Positions 1 to 5,565 of a stretch of DNA of 5,565 bases are shown piece after piece. Under the pieces are notes generated by a model, which was not told where the DNA came from, searched no databases, and saw only the letters and a program-made list of their open reading frames with translations. Location of the stretch: the NCBI GenBank assembly GCA_013362385.1, contig JABFWC010000061.1, positions 1 to 5,565 on the forward strand. Direction: 5' to 3'. The translations under genes were made by a program, and so were the position numbers. Source of the stretch: Pseudarthrobacter sp. Lineage in GTDB: Bacteria > Actinomycetota > Actinomycetes > Actinomycetales > Micrococcaceae. Numbering within the stretch: the stretch's first letter is position 1; every line of letters starts with the position of its first letter.

Positions 1-65
1 TCCGACGCCGGGACTGCCGTTAAGTGCCATCTCGCGGAACAGAACAAGACGGGGTGGTGCGGGTT

Positions 66-1547
66 TTAGTACTTGGTGGCGGCTTCGGCGTCGGATTCGG
101 TCTGGCCGGCGCCAAGGTTGGCGCGCAGCTTGGCGCCGAGATCGGCGTCGACGTTGGTCCAGTACTGGATGGCGCGTTCCTTGATGTCGGAACGCTTCAC
201 GCCGCCCACGGCACCGGTGATGGTTTCGAGGAAGCGGGCCTTGGCGGCCTCGTCGTAAACCTCGCGGTACAGCGTGCCGGCCTGGACGAAGTCGCCGTCC
301 TCGGCGTGGAGGGAGTGCGCGGCGAGGGTCAGCTCGCCGTCGTTCTCCCAGCCGCCGGCCACGTTCTGCGGCTCAACTGCAGCCGGGCCGCCGAACGTGT
401 TGGGTGCGTAGACCGGAACGGAGGGGGCGTTGAACAGGAAGCGTCCCTGGCCGTCCTGGCTGTAGTTGTGCACCTCGTTCTTGGGCTGGTTCACCGGGAT
501 CTGGGCGTGGTTGGTGCCCACGCGGTAGCGGTGTGCATCCGCGTAGGAGAAGATGCGGGCCTGCAGCATCTTGTCAGGAGACGCGGCGATGCCGGGTACG
601 AAGTTCGACGGCGCGAAGGTGGCCTGCTCGATCTGCGCGAAGTAGTTCTCCGGGTTGCGGTTCAGCTCCATGGTGCCGACCTTGATCAGCGGGTAGTCGC
701 TGTGCGGCCACACCTTGGTCAGGTCGAACGGGTTGAAGCGGTAGGTCTTGGCGTCCTCGTACGGCATGACCTGGACGTGCAGGTCCCAGGAGGGGAGGTT
801 GCCGGCTTCGATGTTCTCGTGCAGGTCGCGGATGTAGAAGTCGGCGTCGGAGCCGGCCAGGGCCTCGGCCTGCTCGGAGGTCATGTTCTTCACGCCCTGG
901 TTGGACTTGAAGTGGTACTTGACCCAGAAACGCTCGCCCGCGGCGTTGATCCACTGGTAGGTGTGCGAGCCGTAGCCCTGCATTTCACGCCAGGATGCGG
1001 GCAGGCCCCGGTCGCCCATGAGCCAGGTGACCTGGTGGGCGGACTCGGGGGACAGGGTCCAGAAGTCCCACTGCATGTCGGCGTCGCGCAGGTGCGTGCC
1101 CGGCAGGCGCTTCTGCGAGTGGATGAAGTCCGGGAACTTGATGCCATCGCGGATGAAGAAGACCGGGGTGTTGTTGCCCACGAGGTCGTAGTTGCCCTCG
1201 CTGGTGTAGAACTTCACGGCGAAACCGCGCGGATCGCGCCAGGTGTCCGGGGAACCGTTCTCGCCGGCCACCGAGGAGAAGCGGATCAGCATCTCGGTCT
1301 CGACGCCGGGCTGCAGGAATGCTGCCTTGGTGTACTTGGAGACGTCCTCGGTGGTCTTGACCGTACCGACTGCACCGCCGCCCTTGGCGTGCACTACGCG
1401 CTCCGGAACCCGCTCGCGGTTGAACTGGGCGAGCTTTTCCACCAGGTAGTGGTCAGTCAGGATGATGGCACCGTCGGCACCAACTGACTTTGAGTGTGCG
1501 TCGGACGTTACCGGCGCACCTGACTGGGTTGTGGAAACGGCAGTCAT
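66..1547 (-). CDS. katA: Monofunctional haem catalase (small-subunit, clade 3 type)
   Basis: Cytoplasmic haem enzyme that converts two H2O2 to O2 and water. The 493-residue product matches the usual length (about 480-500) of small-subunit catalases. Family landmarks are all present: the distal catalytic His at residue 53 (RVVHAKG), the distal Asn in GNNTPVFF (125/126), the conserved FIHSQKR segment (141-147), and the proximal haem-ligand signature RIFSYADAHRYRVG (331-344) with Tyr335 as iron ligand. The C-terminus is complete, with a TAA stop. The ATG at 1547 is chosen because an AGGAG ribosome site lies 4 nt upstream and the protein then starts as catalases do. The open frame extends 50 codons further upstream, but that stretch overlaps furA and does not resemble a catalase. 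It is the second gene of a furA-katA operon, with start ATG and furA stop TGA overlapping as ATGA. Expression is probably derepressed by peroxide through FurA. This is not a KatG catalase-peroxidase. Confidence 0.97.
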   Translation of the reverse strand: MTAVSTTQSGAPVTSDAHSKSVGADGAIILTDHYLVEKLAQFNRERVPERVVHAKGGGAVGTVKTTEDVSKYTKAAFLQPGVETEMLIRFSSVAGENGSPDTWRDPRGFAVKFYTSEGNYDLVGNNTPVFFIRDGIKFPDFIHSQKRLPGTHLRDADMQWDFWTLSPESAHQVTWLMGDRGLPASWREMQGYGSHTYQWINAAGERFWVKYHFKSNQGVKNMTSEQAEALAGSDADFYIRDLHENIEAGNLPSWDLHVQVMPYEDAKTYRFNPFDLTKVWPHSDYPLIKVGTMELNRNPENYFAQIEQATFAPSNFVPGIAASPDKMLQARIFSYADAHRYRVGTNHAQIPVNQPKNEVHNYSQDGQGRFLFNAPSVPVYAPNTFGGPAAVEPQNVAGGWENDGELTLAAHSLHAEDGDFVQAGTLYREVYDEAAKARFLETITGAVGGVKRSDIKERAIQYWTNVDADLGAKLRANLGAGQTESDAEAATKY

Positions 1548-2041
1548 TGTTCTCCTATTTCTTTGTTTCTTGTAAGGGACGACTGGGGAGGAAGTTGTTG
1601 GGCCCGCTGGCAGTCCTGGCAGATGCCCTGGTACATGACGTCGGCGATCTGGATCGTCATCGGTTTGGCGTCCGGGTTCCAGTGGGGGGTGAGGCACGGG
1701 GCGTGTCCGACGGCGCAGTCCACGTCCTCCACGCGGCCGCAGCTGATGCAGATCGCGTGGTGGTGGTTGTCCCCGACCCGCGTTTCATACAGGGCCGGGG
1801 AGTGCGGCGGCTCGAACCTGCGCAGCATGTGCAGGTCCGTCAGGTCGCCCAGGACAACGTACACGGACTGCGCGGTCAGCTCCGGCAGTTCTGCACGTGC
1901 AGCAGCCAGGATGCTTTCCGCCGGGGAGTGGGGGTGGCGTTCGACGGCGGCCAGTACAGCAAGCCGCTGCTTTGTCACCCTGCGGCCGTGGGCGCGCAGG
2001 GCAGCAGCCCATGCTTCCTGGCCGTCGAAGTGCTCCGTCAT
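1544..2041 (-). CDS. furA: FurA/CatR-type peroxide-responsive Fur-family repressor
   Basis: A 165-residue Fur-family metalloregulator closely resembling mycobacterial FurA and Streptomyces CatR. Residues 10-80 form the winged helix (RVTKQRLAVL at 21-30; recognition region AQSVYVVLGDLTDL at 57-70). The dimer/metal domain follows with DNHHHAICISCG (91-102) and the phrase DCAVGHAPCLTP (108-119), which I recall as nearly shared with M. tuberculosis FurA. Two CxxC pairs (C98/C101 and C141/C144) would bind structural zinc. Aligned by eye to B. subtilis PerR, the regulatory ligands map to H38, E86, H93, H95 and D106; the Asp at the last position is PerR-like rather than iron-Fur-like. It is the first gene of the operon with katA, so its likely role is peroxide-relieved repression of itself and katA. 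The ATG at 2041 has only a GGAG 2 nt upstream, too close for a normal ribosome site, so a leaderless or very short 5' leader is possible. The 16-residue tail after the last CxxC is not a recognised domain. Confidence 0.93.
   Translation of the reverse strand: MTEHFDGQEAWAAALRAHGRRVTKQRLAVLAAVERHPHSPAESILAAARAELPELTAQSVYVVLGDLTDLHMLRRFEPPHSPALYETRVGDNHHHAICISCGRVEDVDCAVGHAPCLTPHWNPDAKPMTIQIADVMYQGICQDCQRAQQLPPQSSLTRNKEIGEQ
1552..1556 (-). promoter_or_regulatory. katA ribosome binding site inside the end of furA
   Basis: On the minus strand the sequence reads AGGAG, then 4 nt, then the katA ATG. The site lies within the last codons of furA, so ribosomes finishing furA would end at the katA start. 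It decides the katA start against the longer open frame. Confidence 0.75.
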
Positions 2042-2048
2042 GGCTCCA

Positions 2049-2078
2049 TTGAAGCACTTATTATTAGTAAGTCACAAT
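2049..2078 (+). promoter_or_regulatory. Possible promoter of the MFS gene, spanning the palindrome
   Basis: On the plus strand TTGAAG (2049-2054) and CACAAT (2073-2078) are separated by 18 bp, an acceptable sigma-70-like arrangement with a fair -35 and a weak (four of six) -10. The 17-bp palindrome would lie wholly within the spacer. Transcription would start near 2085, about 37 nt before the GTG. This is pattern matching only. Confidence 0.3.
2056..2072. promoter_or_regulatory. Probable FurA operator: 8-1-8 palindrome
   Basis: ACTTATTA-T-TAGTAAGT is an inverted repeat with 8-bp arms, a 1-bp centre and a single mismatched position. It is an AT-rich island in GC-rich DNA and has the 7-1-7 architecture typical of Fur/PerR boxes. 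A further half-site, AATAAG (2076-2081), repeats AGTAAG (2066-2071) exactly 10 bp on, which could seat a second dimer. The box ends 14 bp upstream of the furA ATG and covers the likely furA -10 region, a good position for autorepression. The palindrome is seen directly; binding by FurA is inferred. Confidence 0.65.
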
Positions 2079-2091
2079 AAGGCGTGGCTAA
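2057..2091 (-). promoter_or_regulatory. Possible furA-katA promoter
   Basis: On the minus strand AATAAT (2065-2060) matches the bacterial -10 consensus at five of six positions. It would place transcription start near 2053, about 12 nt before the furA ATG. No convincing -35 element is seen at standard spacing; TTAGCC (2091-2086) is the nearest but lies 20 nt away. The -10 lies inside the palindrome. Confidence 0.35.
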
Positions 2092-2121
2092 CCTGTCCGT
2101 GCCGCCCGCTAGGGTTGCCGG

Positions 2122-3393
2122 GTGGGGAGAATTCTGGCCGACGTCAGGCCGCTCAAGGAAAGCCCGGCGTTCCGCCGGCTCTGGCTGGGATCCGCGGTGT
2201 CCGCCGTCGGCAGCCAGCTCACGTTGGTGGCCGCGGGCCTGGAGGTCTACCGGCTGACGCAGGACAGCTTCTACGTGGGGCTGCTGGGCGTTTTCGCGCT
2301 GGTGCCCCTGGTGGCGGGCGGCCTGATGGGCGGCTCGGTCGCCGATGCACATGACCGGCGGCGCATAGCCCTGCTGGCTTCCATGGTGCTGTGGCTGGCC
2401 ACAGGCCTCATCGCCCTCCAGTCCTGGCTGCACCTGGGCAACGTCTGGATCCTCTATCTCCTCGTCGCTGTCCAAAGCGGAGCCCAGGCCATCAACCAGC
2501 CGGCCAGGAGCGCCATCATTCCGGCGCTCATCCGCAAGGAACTGCTGCCCGCGGCCAACGCGCTGAACATGCTGTCCATGGGCCTTGCCATGACGGCCGG
2601 GCCGCTGCTGGCCGGCGTCCTGGTGGCGCTGCTTGGTTTTAGCTGGACCTACACCATCGACTTCGCCAGCTTCGCGTTCGTCCTCTGGGCGGTATACCGG
2701 CTTCCGGCGATGCCCCCGGCAGGAGGGCACAGCAAGGCCGGGCTCCGCTCCGTCGTCGAAGGCTTCCGCTTCCTCGGCACGCGCCCCAACCTCCGGATGA
2801 CGTTCATCATCGACCTCATCGCCATGATCCTGGCCCAGCCGCGCGCACTGCTTCCGGCCGTCGCGGCCGTGGCCATCGGCGGCGGCGAGGCGACCGTGGG
2901 CCTCCTGCTGGCGTGCACCGCCGTCGGGGCCTTCCTCGCCGGGCTGTTCTCCGGGCCGCTGGGGATGGTCCGCCGGCAGGGGACCGCCGTCGTCGTCTCC
3001 GTCATGGGGTGGGGCGCCTCCATCGCGGCGTTCGGGCTGGTGGTGCTGCTGGCAGGGCACGCGCCCCACGGCGGCGTGACACCCTGGCTGGTTCCCGCCG
3101 CCATCTGCTGCGCGCTGGCAGGCATCGCCGACTCGATCAGCAGCGTCTTCCGCAACACGATCCTGCAGGCGGCCGCCCCGGACCGCCTCCGCGGCCGGCT
3201 CCAGGGCGTCTTCATCGTGGTGGTGGCCGGCGGGCCGCGCATCGGAGACCTGCTGGCCGGCGGCCGGACTAAGATTTTGAGTGAGGGCTGGGTCCTGCTG
3301 CTCGGCGGCGCACTGTGCATCGCCGGTGCGTGGACGGCGGCGAAACTGCAGCCGGGCTTCGGCAGGTATGACGCCCGGAACCCGGTGCCGTAG
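2122..3393 (+). CDS. MFS exporter of the MFS_3 / EntS-like family
   Basis: A 423-residue integral membrane transporter of the major facilitator superfamily, close in length to E. coli EntS (416). Most of the protein is hydrophobic helix. The first loop carries the MFS motif A pattern [12 protein letters not shown] (70-81: G, D, R-R), and the phrases [12 protein letters not shown] (126-137) and [21 protein letters not shown] (around 342-362) are typical of the MFS_3 group, which includes the enterobactin exporter EntS and macrolide efflux proteins. The substrate cannot be read from the sequence; siderophore export is suggested by the Fur-linked divergent promoter and nearby efeB, but drug efflux is equally possible. 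The start is GTG, with a weak AGGG 7 nt upstream (2111-2114); the N-terminus ([13 protein letters not shown]) is at the usual position for the family. It ends with [15 protein letters not shown], as in Arthrobacter homologues recalled from memory, so it appears complete. htpX follows after 28 bp, suggesting possible co-transcription. Confidence 0.88.
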   Translation: MGRILADVRPLKESPAFRRLWLGSAVSAVGSQLTLVAAGLEVYRLTQDSFYVGLLGVFALVPLVAGGLMGGSVADAHDRRRIALLASMVLWLATGLIALQSWLHLGNVWILYLLVAVQSGAQAINQPARSAIIPALIRKELLPAANALNMLSMGLAMTAGPLLAGVLVALLGFSWTYTIDFASFAFVLWAVYRLPAMPPAGGHSKAGLRSVVEGFRFLGTRPNLRMTFIIDLIAMILAQPRALLPAVAAVAIGGGEATVGLLLACTAVGAFLAGLFSGPLGMVRRQGTAVVVSVMGWGASIAAFGLVVLLAGHAPHGGVTPWLVPAAICCALAGIADSISSVFRNTILQAAAPDRLRGRLQGVFIVVVAGGPRIGDLLAGGRTKILSEGWVLLLGGALCIAGAWTAAKLQPGFGRYDARNPVP

Positions 3394-3410
3394 CGGACCG
3401 TTCCTTGAAC

Positions 3411-3417
3411 AAGGAGG
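3411..3417 (+). promoter_or_regulatory. Strong ribosome binding site of htpX
   Basis: AAGGAGG, a full Shine-Dalgarno match, lies 4 nt before the GTG at 3422. It fixes the start against the open frame, which runs 47 codons further upstream through the end of the MFS gene. Confidence 0.8.
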
Positions 3418-3421
3418 AAAC

Positions 3422-4291
3422 GTGCACAACCATCACAACGGCCTGAAGACGGCGGCCCTGTTCGGCGTCCTGTGGGCGGTGCTGCTCGGTCTCGGCGGCC
3501 TGATCGGGGTGGGCACCAGAAGCTCGGCCCCCATCTGGATCATGGCGCTGATCGGCGTCGGCACCACCTTCTACGGCTACTGGAACAGCGACAAGATCGC
3601 CATCCGCTCCATGCAGGCCTTCCCGGTGACCGAAGCCCAGGCGCCGCAGCTCTACCAGATCGTCCGCGAACTGTCCGCCCGCGCCAACCAGCCCATGCCG
3701 CGGATCTATGTCTCACCCACCATGAATCCCAACGCGTTCGCCACGGGACGGAACCCGCGCAACGCCGCCGTCTGCTGCACGGAGGGGATCCTGCAGCTCC
3801 TGGATGCCCGCGAACTCCGCGGCGTCCTGGGCCACGAACTCATGCACGTCTACAACCGGGACATCCTTACGTCTTCGGTGGCCGCCGCCGTCGCCGGCGT
3901 GATCACCTCGGTGGGGCAGATGCTGCTGTTCTTCGGCGGCGGAGACCGGCGCAACGCCAACCCGCTGGCCATGATCGCCATGGCCCTGCTGGCGCCCTGC
4001 GCGGCGTCGCTGATCCAGTTGGCCATCTCGCGCACCAGGGAGTACGACGCCGACGAGGACGGTTCGCGGCTGACGGGCGATCCGCTGGCGCTCGCCTCAG
4101 CCCTGGCCAAGATCGAGCGCGGCGTCAGCATTGCGCCGCTGCCGCAGGACCAGCGGCTGGTCAACGCCTCGCACCTGATGATCGCCAACCCCTTCCGGGG
4201 CGGTGCCATCAACAAGCTCTTCGCCACCCACCCGCCGATGCGCGACCGGATCTCCCGGCTGGAACGGATGGCCGGCCGGCCGCTGCAGTAG
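3422..4291 (+). CDS. htpX: HtpX-type membrane zinc metalloprotease (peptidase M48)
   Basis: A 289-residue inner-membrane protease, the usual HtpX length, that degrades misfolded membrane proteins in the cytoplasmic-membrane quality-control pathway. Two N-terminal membrane helices lie at about 11-30 and 37-54. The zinc site is HELMH at residues 138-142 (catalytic Glu139, ligands His138 and His142), with the third ligand Glu207 in the conserved [11 protein letters not shown] block. Two further hydrophobic segments lie at about 148-171 and 181-202, between HExxH and Glu207, as in HtpX. The C-terminal [16 protein letters not shown] (267-282) is the M48 family tail. The protein opens MHNHHNGLK, a His-rich start that I recall from Arthrobacter homologues. 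GTG at 3422 is chosen for its perfect ribosome site. It follows the MFS gene by 28 bp on the same strand and converges with efeB. No heat-shock or CtsR/HspR-like site is visible directly upstream. Confidence 0.95.
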   Translation: MHNHHNGLKTAALFGVLWAVLLGLGGLIGVGTRSSAPIWIMALIGVGTTFYGYWNSDKIAIRSMQAFPVTEAQAPQLYQIVRELSARANQPMPRIYVSPTMNPNAFATGRNPRNAAVCCTEGILQLLDARELRGVLGHELMHVYNRDILTSSVAAAVAGVITSVGQMLLFFGGGDRRNANPLAMIAMALLAPCAASLIQLAISRTREYDADEDGSRLTGDPLALASALAKIERGVSIAPLPQDQRLVNASHLMIANPFRGGAINKLFATHPPMRDRISRLERMAGRPLQ

Positions 4292-4364
4292 GCACGGGCC
4301 AGTAGGTCCTGGCAGCCGCGGTGGCCGGGACCCCGCCGTCTCAGTCGTGCCGCAGCCCCCGTGC
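4292..4364. terminator. Nested inverted repeats in the convergent htpX/efeB spacer (possible terminator)
   Basis: Just after htpX, GGTCCTGGC (4305-4313) pairs with GCCGGGACC (4324-4332): a 9-bp stem with one G-U pair and a 10-nt loop. Outside it, GCACGGG (4292-4298) is perfectly complementary to CCCGTGC (4358-4364), so the arms embrace almost the whole 77-bp spacer. No U-run follows either strand's stem, so this is not a classic intrinsic terminator. Such U-poor hairpins are common at actinobacterial convergent gene ends. The pairing is seen; the terminator role is inferred. Confidence 0.4.
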
Positions 4365-4368
4365 AGTC

Positions 4369-5565
4369 CTACGTGAAGAGCCCTTGGCCGATGAAACCGC
4401 CCGGCTTCACCCCGCCGGGGACCGCGAACAGGCCCGAGCCGGTGTGCTTGAGGTACTCCACGGCCAGCGTGTCGCCCTTCGCCATGGCCATCTGCATGGG
4501 GACGTAGTGGCTCCGCGGGTCGGTGACGAACGCGATGAAGAACAGGCCGGCGTCGAGGTGGCCCACGCCGTCGGAACCGTCCGTGTAGTTGTAGCCGCGG
4601 CGCAACATCCGCACCCCGTTGTTCTGGCCGGGGTGCGCCATGCGCATGTGCGAATCGAGCGGAATCAGCGGCTTGCCGCCCTTGCCCTGCCGGGCGAAGT
4701 CGGGCTCGGTGAACTCCTCGCCACCGGACAGCGGGGCTCCGGTCCCCTTGGTCCGGCCGATCAGGCCTTCCTGTTCGCCCAGCGAGGTCCGGTCCCACGT
4801 CTCGATGTGCATCCGGATCCGGCGGGCAACCAGGTAGCTGCCGCCCGCCAGCCAGGCGTCCTCGGGCCGGGACGGACGGGCCCACACGTGCTGGTCCAGC
4901 AGCTGCTGGTCCTCGACCTTGAGGTTGTTGGTGCCGTCCTTGAAGCCGAACAGGTTCCGCGGAGTCTGCTGGGTGCGCGAGGTGGAAGAGGTGCGGCCAA
5001 AGCCCAGCTGGGACCAGCGGACCCGTACCTTCCCGAAGCCGATCCGGGCGAGGTTGCGGATGGCGTGGACGGCCACCTGGGGATCGTCGGCGCAGGCCTG
5101 GACCACCAGGTCACCGCTGCTGCGGCCGGGATCGAGGTCATCGCCGGGAAAATGCGGCAGGTCGATCAGGGCCGCGGGCCTCCGCCCTTCCAGGCCGAAG
5201 CGTGCCGCGCCGTCCTTTTCGAACAGGCTGGCGCCGAAACCGAAGGTCAGGGTCAGCTTTCCGGCGTTGAGGTCCAGGGCTTCCCCGGTGTCCTCGGGCG
5301 GCGCACCATAGGGACCGTCCACAGCGCCGGTTGCCCCGGCGGTCCGGCCCTCCGTGAGGGCCTCGGCAGCCTTGGTCCAGTCCTTGAGTAACTGGACCAG
5401 CTCTTCCCGCTTGGTGGTGGTGACGTCGAAGGCTGCCATGTGGAGGCGGTCCTGCGCTGCGGTGGTGATGCCGGCCTGGTGGTCGCCGTGGAAGGGAACC
5501 ACGGGCTTGTCGGCGGAAGGCGCGGGAGCAGCGGTGGCGGCGACCGCGTCGTGGCCCAGGAAGCC
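4369..5565 (-). CDS. efeB: EfeB, Dyp-type haem peroxidase of the EfeUOB iron system (5' end outside window)
   Basis: Partial gene: 398 codons are visible, with the TAG stop at 4371-4369, and the frame stays open to the right edge, so the start and any N-terminal export signal lie beyond 5565. A GTG at 5502 is in frame but is not the start, since 21 upstream codons continue as a plausible Ala/Pro-rich linker (GHDAVAATAAPAPSADK) that typically follows a Tat signal in EfeB. The core matches E. coli EfeB throughout: FHGDHQAGI near the start, the Dyp signature GFKDG (visible residues 207-211, catalytic Asp210), the proximal haem His in LDSHMRMAHPG (His306), the distal Arg in MLRRGYNY (322/323) and a C-terminal GGFIGQGLF. 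EfeB acts outside the cytoplasmic membrane as a haem peroxidase linked to ferrous iron uptake with EfeU and EfeO; a deferrochelatase activity has been proposed and disputed. By family gene order, efeO and efeU should lie just to the right. It converges with htpX. Confidence 0.93.
   Translation of the reverse strand, partial: GFLGHDAVAATAAPAPSADKPVVPFHGDHQAGITTAAQDRLHMAAFDVTTTKREELVQLLKDWTKAAEALTEGRTAGATGAVDGPYGAPPEDTGEALDLNAGKLTLTFGFGASLFEKDGAARFGLEGRRPAALIDLPHFPGDDLDPGRSSGDLVVQACADDPQVAVHAIRNLARIGFGKVRVRWSQLGFGRTSSTSRTQQTPRNLFGFKDGTNNLKVEDQQLLDQHVWARPSRPEDAWLAGGSYLVARRIRMHIETWDRTSLGEQEGLIGRTKGTGAPLSGGEEFTEPDFARQGKGGKPLIPLDSHMRMAHPGQNNGVRMLRRGYNYTDGSDGVGHLDAGLFFIAFVTDPRSHYVPMQMAMAKGDTLAVEYLKHTGSGLFAVPGGVKPGGFIGQGLFT

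Noticed and set aside
1..65. Possible C-terminal end of another gene at the left edge (a plus-strand frame ending in TAA at 21-23) or a katA terminator.
   Set aside because: Only six codons are visible before the TAA, and no clear hairpin with U-run follows the katA stop on the minus strand. Nothing here can be supported.
24..1487. 487-codon open frame on the plus strand antisense to katA.
   Set aside because: It is a mirror of katA caused by high-GC third positions. Its translation is low-complexity Val/Leu/Gly/Asp-rich and resembles no family, while the opposite strand encodes a complete catalase.
1548..1697. N-terminal extension of katA by 50 codons.
   Set aside because: The stretch lies inside furA, gives Pro/Arg-rich sequence unlike catalases, and the internal ATG at 1547 has a proper AGGAG site.
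2038..3429. 463-codon open frame on the minus strand across the MFS gene.
   Set aside because: Its translation is rich in Arg, Gln, Asp and Gly without domains. It is a codon-bias shadow of the clear membrane transporter on the plus strand.
4321..5391. 356-codon plus-strand open frame opposite efeB.
   Set aside because: Shadow of efeB; the efeB strand carries all Dyp peroxidase motifs in order.
4369..5502. efeB starting at the GTG at 5502.
   Set aside because: The frame is open to the window edge and the upstream 21 codons read as a normal EfeB linker, so the true start is outside the window.
1..5565. Search for mobile elements, tRNA genes, CRISPR repeats or a defence system.
   Set aside because: No transposase, integrase, regularly spaced repeats, tRNA-like cloverleaf or toxin/antitoxin pair was seen. 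The five genes are ordinary core metabolism and stress functions with uniform high GC.

Overview
The window is ordinary, tightly packed, high-GC chromosomal DNA. Protein wording points to an actinobacterium of the Arthrobacter/Pseudarthrobacter kind (Micrococcaceae): a mycobacterial-style FurA, an HtpX beginning with a His-rich stretch, and an Arthrobacter-like MFS C-terminus. The genus is inferred from recalled family sequences, not from a search. Nearly all bases are coding. I see no mobile element, tRNA, rRNA or CRISPR array.

Layout. From about 2041 down to 66 (minus strand) runs a two-gene operon: a FurA/CatR-type peroxide-sensing repressor followed by a monofunctional haem catalase. The two share an ATGA stop/start overlap. 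An 80-bp divergent spacer (2042-2121) holds a 17-bp near-perfect AT-rich palindrome of the Fur/PerR type, the best candidate regulatory site in the window. From 2122 to 4291 (plus strand) lie an EntS-like MFS_3 exporter and an HtpX-type M48 membrane metalloprotease, 28 bp apart. From 4371 down to 4369, and then upstream past the right edge (minus strand), lies efeB, a Dyp-type haem peroxidase of the EfeUOB iron system. Its N-terminus lies outside the window. The 77-bp convergent spacer between htpX and efeB carries nested inverted repeats that may form a terminator.

How the genes fit together. The set suggests an iron and peroxide homeostasis neighbourhood: peroxide sensor, peroxide-removing haem enzyme, a possible siderophore or drug exporter, a membrane quality-control protease and an exported haem peroxidase linked to iron uptake. 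FurA probably represses itself and katA through the palindrome. Because the palindrome also sits in the only promoter region upstream of the exporter, shared control of both directions is plausible but unproven. I found no previously undescribed system. The most useful leads are the operator in the divergent spacer and the translational coupling of furA to katA.
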